Of a stretch of DNA of 64,000 bases, positions 37,821-47,325 are shown piece by piece. The notes under the pieces were generated by a model. The model saw nothing but the letters and a program-made list of their open reading frames with translations, searched no databases and had not been told where the DNA came from. This DNA is from Bin80 sp965220935. GTDB lineage: Bacteria; Bacteroidota; Rhodothermia; Rhodothermales; Bin80. The position numbers were made by a program, and so were the translations under genes. The DNA lies in contig OZ244857.1 in NCBI GenBank assembly GCA_965220935.1, forward strand, positions 2,790,001 to 2,854,000, in the 5' to 3' direction. Every line of letters begins with the position of its first letter. Within the stretch, counting starts at the first letter, position 1.

Positions 37821-38978
37821 ATGAATCAAACTCAAAAAGAGCCTATAGATAGCGACATACGCCACACTCCATCAGAACTTGATCGCAACAAGACCCATGT
37901 TGAATTCAATATGGTCAGCAAAAGTTATGATGGCCATGTTCGGGTCATCAAAGATCTCAATCTGAACATTCATGTTGGTGAATTTGTAACTTTGCTGGGG
38001 CCATCAGGATCTGGAAAAACCACAATTTTGATGATGCTCGCGGGCTTTCAGTCACCAACTAGCGGAGAAATTTTACTTGATGGACAGCCGATTCAAGATC
38101 TTCCCGCACGGAAACGCGGGATTGGAATGGTCTTCCAAAACTATGCTCTCTTTCCACACATGACTGTCGGTGATAATCTTGCATTCCCACTGGAAGTTCG
38201 TGGTATCGGATCGCAGGAGCGTAAAAATCGGGTCAATCGGGTTTTAGATCTCGTCCAGCTTGATGGGTTTGCTGACCGTCGCCCAAATCAGCTCTCTGGC
38301 GGTCAGCAACAGCGAGTCGCCATTGCCCGTGCCCTAGTCTTTGAGCCCTCTCTTGTACTGATGGATGAACCCTTAGGCGCGCTTGACCGAAGCCTCAGAG
38401 AGGAAATGCAATACGAAATTCGTCGTATTCATCGTAGCTTAGATGTGACGATCGTCTATGTGACCCATGATCAACAGGAAGCGATGGTCATGTCAGATAG
38501 GATCGCCGTTCTGCGTAACGGTATCATTGATCAAATTGCCGTTCCTGAGGGATTATATGAAGCCCCAACTAGCGCATTTGTTGCACGTTTTATTGGCGAA
38601 AGCAATCAACTACATGGGCGTGTCACCGCATTGATAGAGCAGGATAACGTATGCGTTGTAGACACTGGAGTCGAAATAATTCGCGCTTTGAAAGTTACCC
38701 CATGTGCGATTGGCGACAGTGTAACTCTCTCAATTCGACCTGAACGCATCAAGATTAACCCCGAAATCGGAGATTATACTAACGAAGTGCAAGGCACTGT
38801 AGAGGACATGACATTTTTAGGGGATCAGTTACGAATCAGATTGGCAACCTGTGGACGAAATGACTTCATCGCTACAATCCCAAATATCGTTGGTCATGGT
38901 GGATTGGTGACAGGAGATTCTGTTCATGTCGGATGGACGGTTGTTGACTGTCGGGCGCTAGACTATGAACATTCATAA
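37821..38978 (+). CDS. potA: Polyamine-type ABC transporter ATPase (PotA-like)
   Basis: The 385-residue ATPase has Walker A (LLGPSGSGKTTI), Q loop (VFQNYALFPHMT), ABC signature (LSGGQQQRVAIARA), Walker B (LVLMDEPLGALD), the switch histidine (VTHDQQEA), and a C-terminal TOBE domain (SIRPERIKI). It powers uptake of spermidine/putrescine-type substrates with the solute-binding and permease genes that follow in order. The gap to the next gene is 12 nt. Confidence 0.9.
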   Translation: MNQTQKEPIDSDIRHTPSELDRNKTHVEFNMVSKSYDGHVRVIKDLNLNIHVGEFVTLLGPSGSGKTTILMMLAGFQSPTSGEILLDGQPIQDLPARKRGIGMVFQNYALFPHMTVGDNLAFPLEVRGIGSQERKNRVNRVLDLVQLDGFADRRPNQLSGGQQQRVAIARALVFEPSLVLMDEPLGALDRSLREEMQYEIRRIHRSLDVTIVYVTHDQQEAMVMSDRIAVLRNGIIDQIAVPEGLYEAPTSAFVARFIGESNQLHGRVTALIEQDNVCVVDTGVEIIRALKVTPCAIGDSVTLSIRPERIKINPEIGDYTNEVQGTVEDMTFLGDQLRIRLATCGRNDFIATIPNIVGHGGLVTGDSVHVGWTVVDCRALDYEHS

Positions 38979-38990
38979 TCACAGAAACTC

Positions 38991-40091
38991 ATGAATCATT
39001 CCATTAAACTACTCACCATCTTAATGATGATAACTCTGTTTTCATCGGCGTGTGAAACTAGTGAGCCTCGTTCAGTTACAGCGATTTCTTGGGGAGGCTC
39101 CTACGGAAAGGCGGTCAATGAAGGGGTCAATATTCCTTTTACCGACTCAACAGGCATTACTGTTAATGTTGAGGATTACAATGGAGGCCTCGCTCAAATT
39201 CGTGGGCAGGTAGAAATTGGAAATATTTACTGGGATGTCGTTGACTTGGAAATCGCTGATGCGGTTCGTGGATGCGATGAAGGGCTTTTGGAACCCCTTG
39301 ACATTAACTCCCTGCCTGATGGCCTTGATGGAACCCCCGCTCACGAAGATTTTCCTGCCGAGGTTCAAACCGAATGTGGTGTGGGAAGTCTTTATTATTC
39401 TACCATCTACGCCTACAATGATAACACGATTAGCGATATTTCTGATATAAAACCTATGACGATGGCAGACTTTTTTGACCTAGACAAATTCCCTGGCCGC
39501 AGGGGAATGCGACGCGTTCCCCAAGTCAATATTGAGTTCGCTTTAATTGCAGATGGGATTCCACTAGATAAGGTTTATTCTGTCATGAGCACATCCGAGG
39601 GGCTTGATCGAGCATTTACCAAGCTCAATACGATCAAGGATGAAGTCATCTGGTGGGAAGCAGGTGCTCAACCACCTCAAATGCTTGCTGACGGTGAAGT
39701 CATGATGAGTACTGCATACAATGGGCGCATCTTCAACGCACAAATTCTTGAGAACCAACCATTTGTGATCGTATGGGATGGGCAACTGTTAGATATAGGA
39801 CAGATTTCAATTGTTAAAGATACCCCACGTTTAGAAGAGGCGCTTGAATACATTTTTTTCGCGACCAGTGCCGAATCCTTGGCTAGAATTTCCAGTCGAA
39901 TTTCATATTCTCCTGCGCGTAAATCAGGAATGTCCTTGGTGAACACACACATTATAGCTGGTATAGAGATGGAACCACATCTGCCTGCCAGCCCCGCCAA
40001 TGTGGCCAACGCTTTGCAGTATGACTGGAAGTGGTGGGTTGATCATCAAGATGAGATGAACGAGCGGTTTAGCGCATGGTTGGCCCTCTAA
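38991..40091 (+). CDS. potD: ABC transporter substrate-binding lipoprotein (PotD-like)
   Basis: A lipoprotein signal (MITLFSSACETSEP) anchors this 366-residue binding protein. The body shows the periplasmic binding fold of polyamine and related receptors: AISWGGSYGKAVNEGV near the start, YNGGLAQIRGQVEIGNIYWDVVDLE and an acidic pocket region. It would deliver substrate to the PotBC permease. The specific ligand (putrescine, spermidine or another cationic compound) cannot be read from the sequence. Its 3' end overlaps the permease start by 16 nt. Confidence 0.85.
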   Translation: MNHSIKLLTILMMITLFSSACETSEPRSVTAISWGGSYGKAVNEGVNIPFTDSTGITVNVEDYNGGLAQIRGQVEIGNIYWDVVDLEIADAVRGCDEGLLEPLDINSLPDGLDGTPAHEDFPAEVQTECGVGSLYYSTIYAYNDNTISDISDIKPMTMADFFDLDKFPGRRGMRRVPQVNIEFALIADGIPLDKVYSVMSTSEGLDRAFTKLNTIKDEVIWWEAGAQPPQMLADGEVMMSTAYNGRIFNAQILENQPFVIVWDGQLLDIGQISIVKDTPRLEEALEYIFFATSAESLARISSRISYSPARKSGMSLVNTHIIAGIEMEPHLPASPANVANALQYDWKWWVDHQDEMNERFSAWLAL

Positions 40092-41287
40092 CATCGTCTA
40101 GTGGGCTTGGAACACGACTCAGAGCTTTAGGACTTGTCGCTCCCCTTGTGATCTTCGTTGGTGTCACCTTTGTCGCTCCACTGGGGACAATGTTGATGCG
40201 CAGTCTGTATGATCCAGTCGTTGCTGATGCGCTACCACAGACTCTGACTCTGCTTGAACAGTGGAATGGTCATGGACTTCCGAGTGAAGTGGTCTATGCG
40301 ACGATAGCGAAAGAAATAAAGCAGGCATCTACTGAGCGAACACTTGGTCAGATATCTGGGAGAATTAACCGAGTTCAAGGTGGATTTCGCAGTACGGCGA
40401 CTCGCACAGCCCGAGAGCTACTCTCAGTGCAGAGTGGATCTTGGCATGTGTCAATGATCGCAATTGATTCTATGTGGGCTGATCCAGCGACTTGGAATGC
40501 GATCAAGGTTACTGGGCAGCGCTTTAGCACACGTCATTATTGGAATGCTCTGGATCTTCAGATTCTTTCAAACGGCTCTATTGTCAAACAGCCTGAAGAG
40601 AGGCGTATCTATATCCGATTATTTTTGAGAACTTTACTTGTGAGCGGAATCATTACGCTACTCTGTCTGATTCTGGGGTATCCTATCGCGCATCTGATTG
40701 CCAACTCGTCACCGAGTCGTGCAAACTTGCTCCTGATTTTAGTTCTAATTCCATTTTGGACTTCACTTCTAGTACGAACCACTTCATGGATCGTATTACT
40801 TCAAACTCAGGGAGTTCTGAACGATCTTTTTGTTTCTATTGGTTTGATCAGTGACGATGGGCGACTATCAATGATCTATAATATGACGGGGACTATCGTA
40901 GCAATGACGCATGTGCTACTACCATTCATGGTTTTACCCCTCTACGCTGTGATGCGTGGGATCTCTCCAACTCATATGAATGCTGCCGCGTCACTAGGAG
41001 CAACCCCTCTGCAGGCTTTTCTGCGTGTCTACTGGCCTCAATCTCTGCCTGGAGTTGGGGCAGGGTCTCTGCTGGTATTCATCATAGCCATCGGCTATTA
41101 TATCACACCAGCCCTGGTTGGTGGTAGCGATGGGCAGTTGATATCAAATATGATCGCCTATCACATGCAAACCTCTCTTAATTGGGGATTAGCTGCTGCA
41201 CTGGGAGGTATCTTATTTGTTGGTGTATTAATTCTTTATGCCGTCTATGAACGACTCATTGGAATTGATAGGATCGGGTTAAGATGA
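40076..41287 (+). CDS. potB: ABC transporter permease (PotB-like) with large periplasmic insert
   Basis: The 403-residue inner-membrane permease has a first helix (VAPLVIFVGVTFVAPLGTML), then an insert of about 130 residues (roughly 45-175) before the remaining helices. The ATPase-contact loop is AAASLGATPLQAFLRVYWPQ. Insert-bearing PotB-like permeases occur in some putrescine-type transporters, so it is not unique, but it makes the protein longer than E. coli PotB. It overlaps potC by 4 nt. Confidence 0.88.
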   Translation: MVGPLTSSSGLGTRLRALGLVAPLVIFVGVTFVAPLGTMLMRSLYDPVVADALPQTLTLLEQWNGHGLPSEVVYATIAKEIKQASTERTLGQISGRINRVQGGFRSTATRTARELLSVQSGSWHVSMIAIDSMWADPATWNAIKVTGQRFSTRHYWNALDLQILSNGSIVKQPEERRIYIRLFLRTLLVSGIITLLCLILGYPIAHLIANSSPSRANLLLILVLIPFWTSLLVRTTSWIVLLQTQGVLNDLFVSIGLISDDGRLSMIYNMTGTIVAMTHVLLPFMVLPLYAVMRGISPTHMNAAASLGATPLQAFLRVYWPQSLPGVGAGSLLVFIIAIGYYITPALVGGSDGQLISNMIAYHMQTSLNWGLAAALGGILFVGVLILYAVYERLIGIDRIGLR

Positions 41288-42108
41288 TCACTTCCACACG
41301 ACCGAGAATCGGTCGAATTGTGTATTTGGCGATTTGCGCATCAATTTTTGTATTTCTGATGGCACCGATCATCGTTATCGTTCCTTTGAGCTTTAATGCC
41401 GAGCCTTATTTTACCTTTACTGAGGGGATGCTACGTCTGGATCCTGAGGCGTGGTCATTAAGGTGGTATCGTGAAATTATAACCAGTGATGCTTGGACGA
41501 AGAGTTTGATCAATAGTCTAGTGATCGGTGTCAGTGCGACCATCCTTTCAACGATCCTCGGCACACTGGCTGCTTTGGGGCTTGCGAGTCCAGCCATTGT
41601 TGCGCGGCGAACGATCATGGGAATCATCATTTCGCCGATGATTACGCCAGTGATCATTGCAGCGGCGGGTATGTTCTTCTTCTATTCTGGACTTGGCCTG
41701 GGTCAGACGCATCTGAGTATCATTCTGGCGCATACTGTGTTAGGGGTTCCTTTTGTTGTGGTGACTGTGACGGCAACCCTTGCATCCTATGATACGACGC
41801 TCAATCAGGCAGCTGCGAGTTTGGGCGCAGGCCCATGGACAATTTTTCGGCGAGTGCAATTTCCACTGATTGCTCCAGGGGTACTCTCTGGTGGCCTTTT
41901 TGCATTTGCAATTTCATTTGATGAGGTCGTGGTCATCTTATTCATGGGGGGACTTGATCAGCGAACGATTCCACGTCAGATGTGGGCAGGCATCAGGGAG
42001 CAGATTAGCCCTGCAATTTTAGCAGTCGCTACCTTCCTGATTGTATTTGCAATGCTCCTGCTACTAACAGTAGGATGGTTGCAACGCAAAGGAGGGTCTC
42101 AGCAGTGA
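41284..42108 (+). CDS. potC: ABC transporter permease (PotC-like)
   Basis: The 274-residue permease has six predicted helices and the EAA-type loop QAAASLGAGPWTIFRRVQFP that docks on the ATPase. It is the partner of the preceding PotB-like gene and closes the operon. Length and motif are normal. Confidence 0.9.
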   Translation: MITSTRPRIGRIVYLAICASIFVFLMAPIIVIVPLSFNAEPYFTFTEGMLRLDPEAWSLRWYREIITSDAWTKSLINSLVIGVSATILSTILGTLAALGLASPAIVARRTIMGIIISPMITPVIIAAAGMFFFYSGLGLGQTHLSIILAHTVLGVPFVVVTVTATLASYDTTLNQAAASLGAGPWTIFRRVQFPLIAPGVLSGGLFAFAISFDEVVVILFMGGLDQRTIPRQMWAGIREQISPAILAVATFLIVFAMLLLLTVGWLQRKGGSQQ

Positions 42109-42208
42109 TTGACTGGTGACTAGCTTGATTCACGAAATCAACTGGTCTGGCATTCATTCCTTTATGTCACAGACTAATTACAATCTCATTGAAGCGTGGT
42201 GGTCGTTA

Positions 42209-43216
42209 TCATTTATCTTCCCATATCATTCTAATTGGAATGGCATACATCCCATCGCCAAAACTTCCGCATACCTCTCCATCATATAATACTGCACCAG
42301 ACTTGAATCTATCGCCTTCATCAGACTTGAGTTTTCTAAGTCCCTTAAAATCCGAGTTTACGACCGTTGCAGAGGCCTGCACTTCAATACCAACTAATTC
42401 ATTAGAACCTAATTCAACCACTAAGTCAACTTCCACCCCATCTTTATTACGATAATGGTAGAACTCATATGGGTCTTGTGAATAACTTGCCTGTCGCTTC
42501 AGTTCTTGGAAAACAAACGTCTCAAGAAGTTGCCCAAAAAGGGATTTATCTTTCATCAATGACTGAGAGTCCACACGAAGTAGTGTGCACGCTAATCCTG
42601 TATCACAAATATGAACCTTTGGCTACTTGACGAGTCGTTTCATCCTGTTACTATGCCAGGGCAACTGCCGTTCAATCAGAAATTGCCTCTCAAGTAATAT
42701 TAGGTAATCTCGGATGGTGTTTCGAGTTATTTTGAACTGGGAAGCTATGTCGGTCACATTGAAAAGTTGTCCAGTTAAATGAGCAACTGATCTGAGAATC
42801 TTAGGTAATATATCTGCCGAATGAATCTTTGCCAAATGTAAAATATCTTTTTGAATGAGAGCAGTCGCATAACTACGATACCAAGAAATACGACTCTGCT
42901 CTGTGGGGCTTTTTAGTGCGACTGGATATCCACCTGCAACGACTCGATCGGCCAGATTTTTATCGAGACGATCAGCGCGTTGAGTCTGAAAATCACCTGT
43001 AATCAGCCTCTCCAAAAAATTTGGTGATTGCGAGTCTTCAATTTCGTGCTGAGATAGCGGGTACAGGTTGACGATTTCCATTCGGCCTGTAAGTGCATCA
43101 ACGAGGTCGGGAGCATAGAATAGATTGGTGGAGCCTGTCAAAATGAATCTTCCTGGCACTCTATGACGATCAACAGACATCTTAATAGCCCTACATAAAA
43201 ATAAGTGAATACTCAC
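42209..43216 (-). pseudogene. Truncated, frameshifted DUF4143 AAA ATPase
   Basis: The piece 43216-42623 begins in mid-domain with IKMSVDRHRVPGRFILTGSTN (AAA sensor region) and contains the helix-turn-helix FNVTDIASQFKITRNTIRDY. After a frame shift near 42620 the piece 42574-42209 continues with the C-terminal DUF4143 nuclease-like fold (FVFQELKRQ, YHYRNKDGVEVDLVVEL). The first 80-90 residues with the Walker A motif are missing: the remnant starts right at the stop codon of the CARF gene. These ATPases are common solitary accessory genes; this copy is dead. Confidence 0.8.
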
Positions 43217-44559
43217 TATTCTGCAGATTGGGAGAAATCAAGAGAACGAGCAACTCGAATCCATTGATCATAGCTATGCATGTCGCTTTTGAGAATTTCA
43301 TTTAAACTTTTGATTATCTTGTCCGCACTGTCTTTATCCAGTCCAGATGAGAGAGCTTTGAAACCATGAGCTAATAAACCATGATTCCGTGCACGAACAT
43401 ATTCTTTTTTATCTTCATCCAACAGGTCAGTAGCCATTGGGTCTTTTAAGATATTCTTCAAGAATCTAAAAGTCTGTGATTTACTGGAAGTACAAAAACC
43501 CTTAACACAAGTCATTTGATTTGACTTCTTTTTCCGCAAATAATTATTAAATTCTTGTACCCTCTCATCATTCTCTGGGAGCCGACCACTATCATAGCCA
43601 TGATCAAAAAGTCGCGCTTGTCCAATTAGTTCTAAAACACGATACCATCTGGTACCAGCATCTTCAAAATGTCCATCTCGAAATCTACGTTCAGCGTTGG
43701 CCAATAAGTCATATGCTAAGTATCTGGTATAAACCGCCATTCTTTTCTCGTATTGATTTGAATCAATCTCTCTGTTCGGGACATTAGCAAGTAGAGTCAT
43801 CCACTCTTTCATGTCATGAGTTGGTGAAAAATCTCCTGCTGCTATAATCATCTCTTCATCGGTACTCATCAACTCAAGTGCACCCTGATAATCAAAGCGA
43901 TCCCATGCAGCATAAATCTTAGCAACATAGACATATGCACTTAATCGTATATGCCTAGATTCTGAAATACTCTCCAGATGAAAAGAATTTTTGATGGACA
44001 ATATTGAAATTGCTTCAAAATCACCACGACGCATTAGACGTTCAACAATAATAATTTGTTGACGAACATTGGCAATCTCGGGGTTGACCGCTCTAATCTT
44101 CTCAGCGCCAGCAATCACCCTACCTCCATCTCCTCGCTTACCTTCCACGTATCGTAAGCAAGGAATATTCCATGCAACCCCTGCTAAAACCAGTGCTGCA
44201 CTCATTGCTTTGGTACCTCGCGTAAAATCTATGGTGATAGATTTAGAGGGCACATCACCTGATTTAATGAGTTTCTCAAGAATTTCATCAAAATGGGCAA
44301 AACAGGCATCAGTATCGTTTTCATCACCGTCTTCTGGAATCGGATGAATTACCACAGACAAGTCACGGTTACGTCGCTCAATCTCTTTAGCCTGTTTCTT
44401 GGTAGACTGTGATGGCAACAAAATCACTTGATTCCAACCGCCATCGTTTATACTCTTTTGCAGGGGAGTATAAAGAGAATCATCTAAGTTGTTCTGATTA
44501 CCAGTTCCAATAGTAAGAATAAGAACCTTCCTCCCCATTTTAGATGTATTCATCTCCAC
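43216..44559 (-). CDS. CARF-HEPN ribonuclease (Csx1/Csm6-like, TIGR02710-type)
   Basis: The N-terminal CARF domain starts with the strand VLILTIGTGNQNN, and its conserved DFTRGTKAMSAALVLAGVAW follows near residue 110-130; this fold binds cyclic oligoadenylate made by Cas10. The C-terminal helical part carries RARNHGLLAHG, an R-x6-H HEPN motif (R391, H398). Together these mark an ancillary type III nuclease that degrades RNA when a phage transcript is detected. It is the last gene of the cmr operon, overlapping the cmr6-cmr1 stop by 10 nt. The gene is intact, but its activator Cas10 is broken, so it may now be idle or switched by another source. Confidence 0.85.
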   Translation of the reverse strand: MEMNTSKMGRKVLILTIGTGNQNNLDDSLYTPLQKSINDGGWNQVILLPSQSTKKQAKEIERRNRDLSVVIHPIPEDGDENDTDACFAHFDEILEKLIKSGDVPSKSITIDFTRGTKAMSAALVLAGVAWNIPCLRYVEGKRGDGGRVIAGAEKIRAVNPEIANVRQQIIIVERLMRRGDFEAISILSIKNSFHLESISESRHIRLSAYVYVAKIYAAWDRFDYQGALELMSTDEEMIIAAGDFSPTHDMKEWMTLLANVPNREIDSNQYEKRMAVYTRYLAYDLLANAERRFRDGHFEDAGTRWYRVLELIGQARLFDHGYDSGRLPENDERVQEFNNYLRKKKSNQMTCVKGFCTSSKSQTFRFLKNILKDPMATDLLDEDKKEYVRARNHGLLAHGFKALSSGLDKDSADKIIKSLNEILKSDMHSYDQWIRVARSLDFSQSAE

Positions 44560-46898
44560 CTCTTCCCTGTGTGATGATTAGATTTTGATTTAGAATGATT
44601 TCGCTTGTTGGAAATAGATTTTCTGCGGGGAGGTGCACTCCATTGAAAAAATATTTGTTGATTACCGTTATGTACAGACTGAACATAGAGTTGCACTTCA
44701 TCACCACCCTGCACATCTTTATCAGGTATGTCATCAATGATAGGCCCATTCCAACCACTTGCAACATGTTTAGCTCTTCGTTTATCTGTTTTCGTTCGTT
44801 CACTTAGAATCTCAGCATCAACTATATCACCAATTGATGGAAGTCGCTCTAATTGTACTCCAGATGGAGAATCATCAAATGAATGAGAATGCTCTGAGTC
44901 AGCATTAATTTTGTGAGAAATATTTCCCTTTGGCTTAGGTGACTCCTTAGAACTCCTTGATTTAATTAGTCCTTTTACAAGATCTATAAATTCTTTAAGA
45001 ATCTCTTCACTTTCTTCAGCATTAGGCAGTCTAGGTGAGGGAAAAGCAGTAAAGCGAATGGCAAAATTGCCATTCGAAAGAGAAACCAGACTCCATAAGA
45101 CAGGAGAAGCATGGCGATATTGGAATTCATCCATATTAACCCCTTCTAGCTTTCTGGGGAGACCTAATGCAATGCGATCAATTTTTTCTTCAAGACGCTG
45201 GGTAGCAATCTTCACGGATTCTCCAATCATATGACATGCAAACCATGGATTGTCAAAATTCCACTCGGTAGGGAAATCTTCAAACAATGCATTGTCTAGG
45301 GAGGGCGCATAGAGTTCTTGCTTTTTAGTATTAATTCCACATTTGGCGGCAAAATCGAGTGCAAGACGAGTGCAATCTTTAAGTGATTCAAGTCCATCAA
45401 CAGAGATGTCCGATAGTGAACCGAATCCTTTCCTTGATTTAGCACCTATCCCACCATAACGGCATAATAACCACAATGCTACTGATACTTGGCGTTCTAC
45501 CTCATTGGCATCAATCCTTATTTTCTTCTCAGTTTCTGAACCAATATAAGTGTCTCTCGTTGTGAAGGTGATCTCCCATTGAGCATGTTCATGCATATAC
45601 CATCGATTATCTTTTTCGTTTTTGTCTTCCATACCATAAGTATAATAATACAAGCCCATCGTCATTTTCTTGGGAGTCCTACGTCTCTGATCTGATATGC
45701 CACAGTTATCAAGAAAAGTAGAATTCAAGGAATACTGATCAATAGGATTGCCAGAAATGCTATGTATGGAGATGCAAATAGGGCTACCACTATCAATACT
45801 GCCCCAGATGCCGTTTTCAAGTCGTTTTAAATTTTGAAGATCAATCTTTCCAGCATACATCGTTCTCCACCACCATCGGAGTAGACCGCGTAGGGTTGAA
45901 CCTCGCAATTCGCAGTCTTCTCTCTGTTGATTTGCACCCGCCAGAAATGCCGGTGAAACGAGTTTCAACTGGTATTTCTTCGTTCGTAATGTGGATGGCG
46001 TAGTGATTTTAATGGATTCTGGCGAATGAAATCGCCCGAATCCAGCATTTGTTTTTGCTCCAGCTCCATAGGTACTCAAAGCATGGATGAGCCATGATGA
46101 CGCAACTTCAAGTGCATCATCGCCTGATGGATTCCTATCGGTAATTGCAAATGTAAAAGTTGTATTGGACTGGACACATAGAAAATATACTGGAACTGGA
46201 TCCTCCCAGTCACCAGGTGCAGACTTCTGATTGTCAGAACTATAATAGTTTGTATGATGATTGTTTGTGATATCCACAATCAGACGCGGCCAGTCTTTTG
46301 GCCAGGCATCATGAAAGACCAATCGCCCGGTAGTTAAAGATAGTTCTGGTTCAATTCCATCTGGTCGCCAGCCAGTTGGATTCTTATGTTCAGAGACATA
46401 TTTGAAAGATTCCGAGTTGACACTGTATCCAAAAAGTTCGTCTATTTTCTTCCATGCCTCTTGCTGGTTTTCTTGATCTGGCGCCCATCTCGTCTCGGCC
46501 CAACTGCGAACCAGTCCTTTAATCCCGCTACCAGGTATGTATGGAAATCCATAGACTGGATGTAGGCAAAGTCCCGCATTTTCCCATACTCCATTACGGG
46601 AAAGATGAAGTGCAAGAGGGCTGGCCGTCACCAAATCAATATGACATGCCTTCAAAGTGTCCAAGAAGGCTGTGCGTCGATCAGAAAGATTTTGGAGAAG
46701 TTCATTGGATCCATCTATTTTGATAATGTCATTTAAGACATTTTTCTTGTCCTCTTCCTTGGCGTTATTCATGATCGTAAACTTATCCAGATGAAGTCCC
46801 ACCTGGCGCGATCTTAATGGAAAGAGTGATTGATTCCCATTGAGTTTTACAAGATCTTGAGTGGTTTTGGGAAGAACTAATCCTAAAGCGTCGTGCAT
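44550..46898 (-). CDS. Cmr6-Cmr1 fusion protein
   Basis: The start at 46898 (MHDALGLVLPK) directly follows the Cmr5 stop, giving 782 residues. Residues about 75-300 are a Cmr6-type RAMP: YIPGSGIKGLVRSWAE (glycine-rich loop), TGRLVFHDAWP, and the C-terminal GAGAKTNAGFGRF. Residues about 305-660 are a Cmr1-type RAMP: LVSPAFLAGANQQREDCELR, then STLRGLLRWWWRTMYAG, and RYGGIGAKSRKGFGSL. A C-terminal extension (IGDIVDAEIL...KHVASGWNGPIID) looks like an OB-type RNA-binding fold followed by a basic tail. In most Cmr operons cmr1 and cmr6 are separate genes at opposite ends. The fusion is intact. Confidence 0.85.
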   Translation of the reverse strand: MHDALGLVLPKTTQDLVKLNGNQSLFPLRSRQVGLHLDKFTIMNNAKEEDKKNVLNDIIKIDGSNELLQNLSDRRTAFLDTLKACHIDLVTASPLALHLSRNGVWENAGLCLHPVYGFPYIPGSGIKGLVRSWAETRWAPDQENQQEAWKKIDELFGYSVNSESFKYVSEHKNPTGWRPDGIEPELSLTTGRLVFHDAWPKDWPRLIVDITNNHHTNYYSSDNQKSAPGDWEDPVPVYFLCVQSNTTFTFAITDRNPSGDDALEVASSWLIHALSTYGAGAKTNAGFGRFHSPESIKITTPSTLRTKKYQLKLVSPAFLAGANQQREDCELRGSTLRGLLRWWWRTMYAGKIDLQNLKRLENGIWGSIDSGSPICISIHSISGNPIDQYSLNSTFLDNCGISDQRRRTPKKMTMGLYYYTYGMEDKNEKDNRWYMHEHAQWEITFTTRDTYIGSETEKKIRIDANEVERQVSVALWLLCRYGGIGAKSRKGFGSLSDISVDGLESLKDCTRLALDFAAKCGINTKKQELYAPSLDNALFEDFPTEWNFDNPWFACHMIGESVKIATQRLEEKIDRIALGLPRKLEGVNMDEFQYRHASPVLWSLVSLSNGNFAIRFTAFPSPRLPNAEESEEILKEFIDLVKGLIKSRSSKESPKPKGNISHKINADSEHSHSFDDSPSGVQLERLPSIGDIVDAEILSERTKTDKRRAKHVASGWNGPIIDDIPDKDVQGGDEVQLYVQSVHNGNQQIFFQWSAPPRRKSISNKRNHSKSKSNHHTGKRWR

Positions 46899-46899
46899 G

Positions 46900-47313
46900 T
46901 CAAATTTCTCCGTCCTGTTTGATTTCGGCTTCGGCAAATCGACCAAGCCACTGCAAATATCTCAGCAGTTCATCAGTGATGCGCCGCAAAATTTCTGCAT
47001 CACTTTTAATGATAGCCGTTAGAATCGCTTTGGGTGTTAGGGGATTCTGAATTTGATTGGTAAATTTTCGTTCATTCAGGATCCATTTGGATAGATCTAT
47101 TAGAAGCAGTGCCTTGGCATCAGAGCTACCATTTGATTTTGCATACAGAAACCCCAATGCCTGGCCAAGTCCAGAGGTTCTAATCCGGATAGGCAGTCGT
47201 TTCACTTCTCGGGCATACTCCTCACCGATTGAATCCGCTTTCCCCTGGATTCGTTCTATGGATTTCCATGCATGTTTTGCACGAAGTTGGTCAAGTGTAG
47301 CTCGGTTACTCAT
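46900..47313 (-). CDS. cmr5: CRISPR type III-B small subunit Cmr5
   Basis: Predicted all-helical protein of 137 residues beginning MSNRATLDQLRAKHAWKSI; this start with R.KHAW and the later LGQALGFLYAKS match Cmr5, the small subunit along the backbone of the Cmr complex. An ATG at 47313 is preferred to an upstream in-frame start at 47322. It lies between cmr4 and the cmr6-cmr1 fusion with almost no spacing. Confidence 0.88.
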   Translation of the reverse strand: MSNRATLDQLRAKHAWKSIERIQGKADSIGEEYAREVKRLPIRIRTSGLGQALGFLYAKSNGSSDAKALLLIDLSKWILNERKFTNQIQNPLTPKAILTAIIKSDAEILRRITDELLRYLQWLGRFAEAEIKQDGEI

Positions 47314-47325
47314 CAATATCAACCT

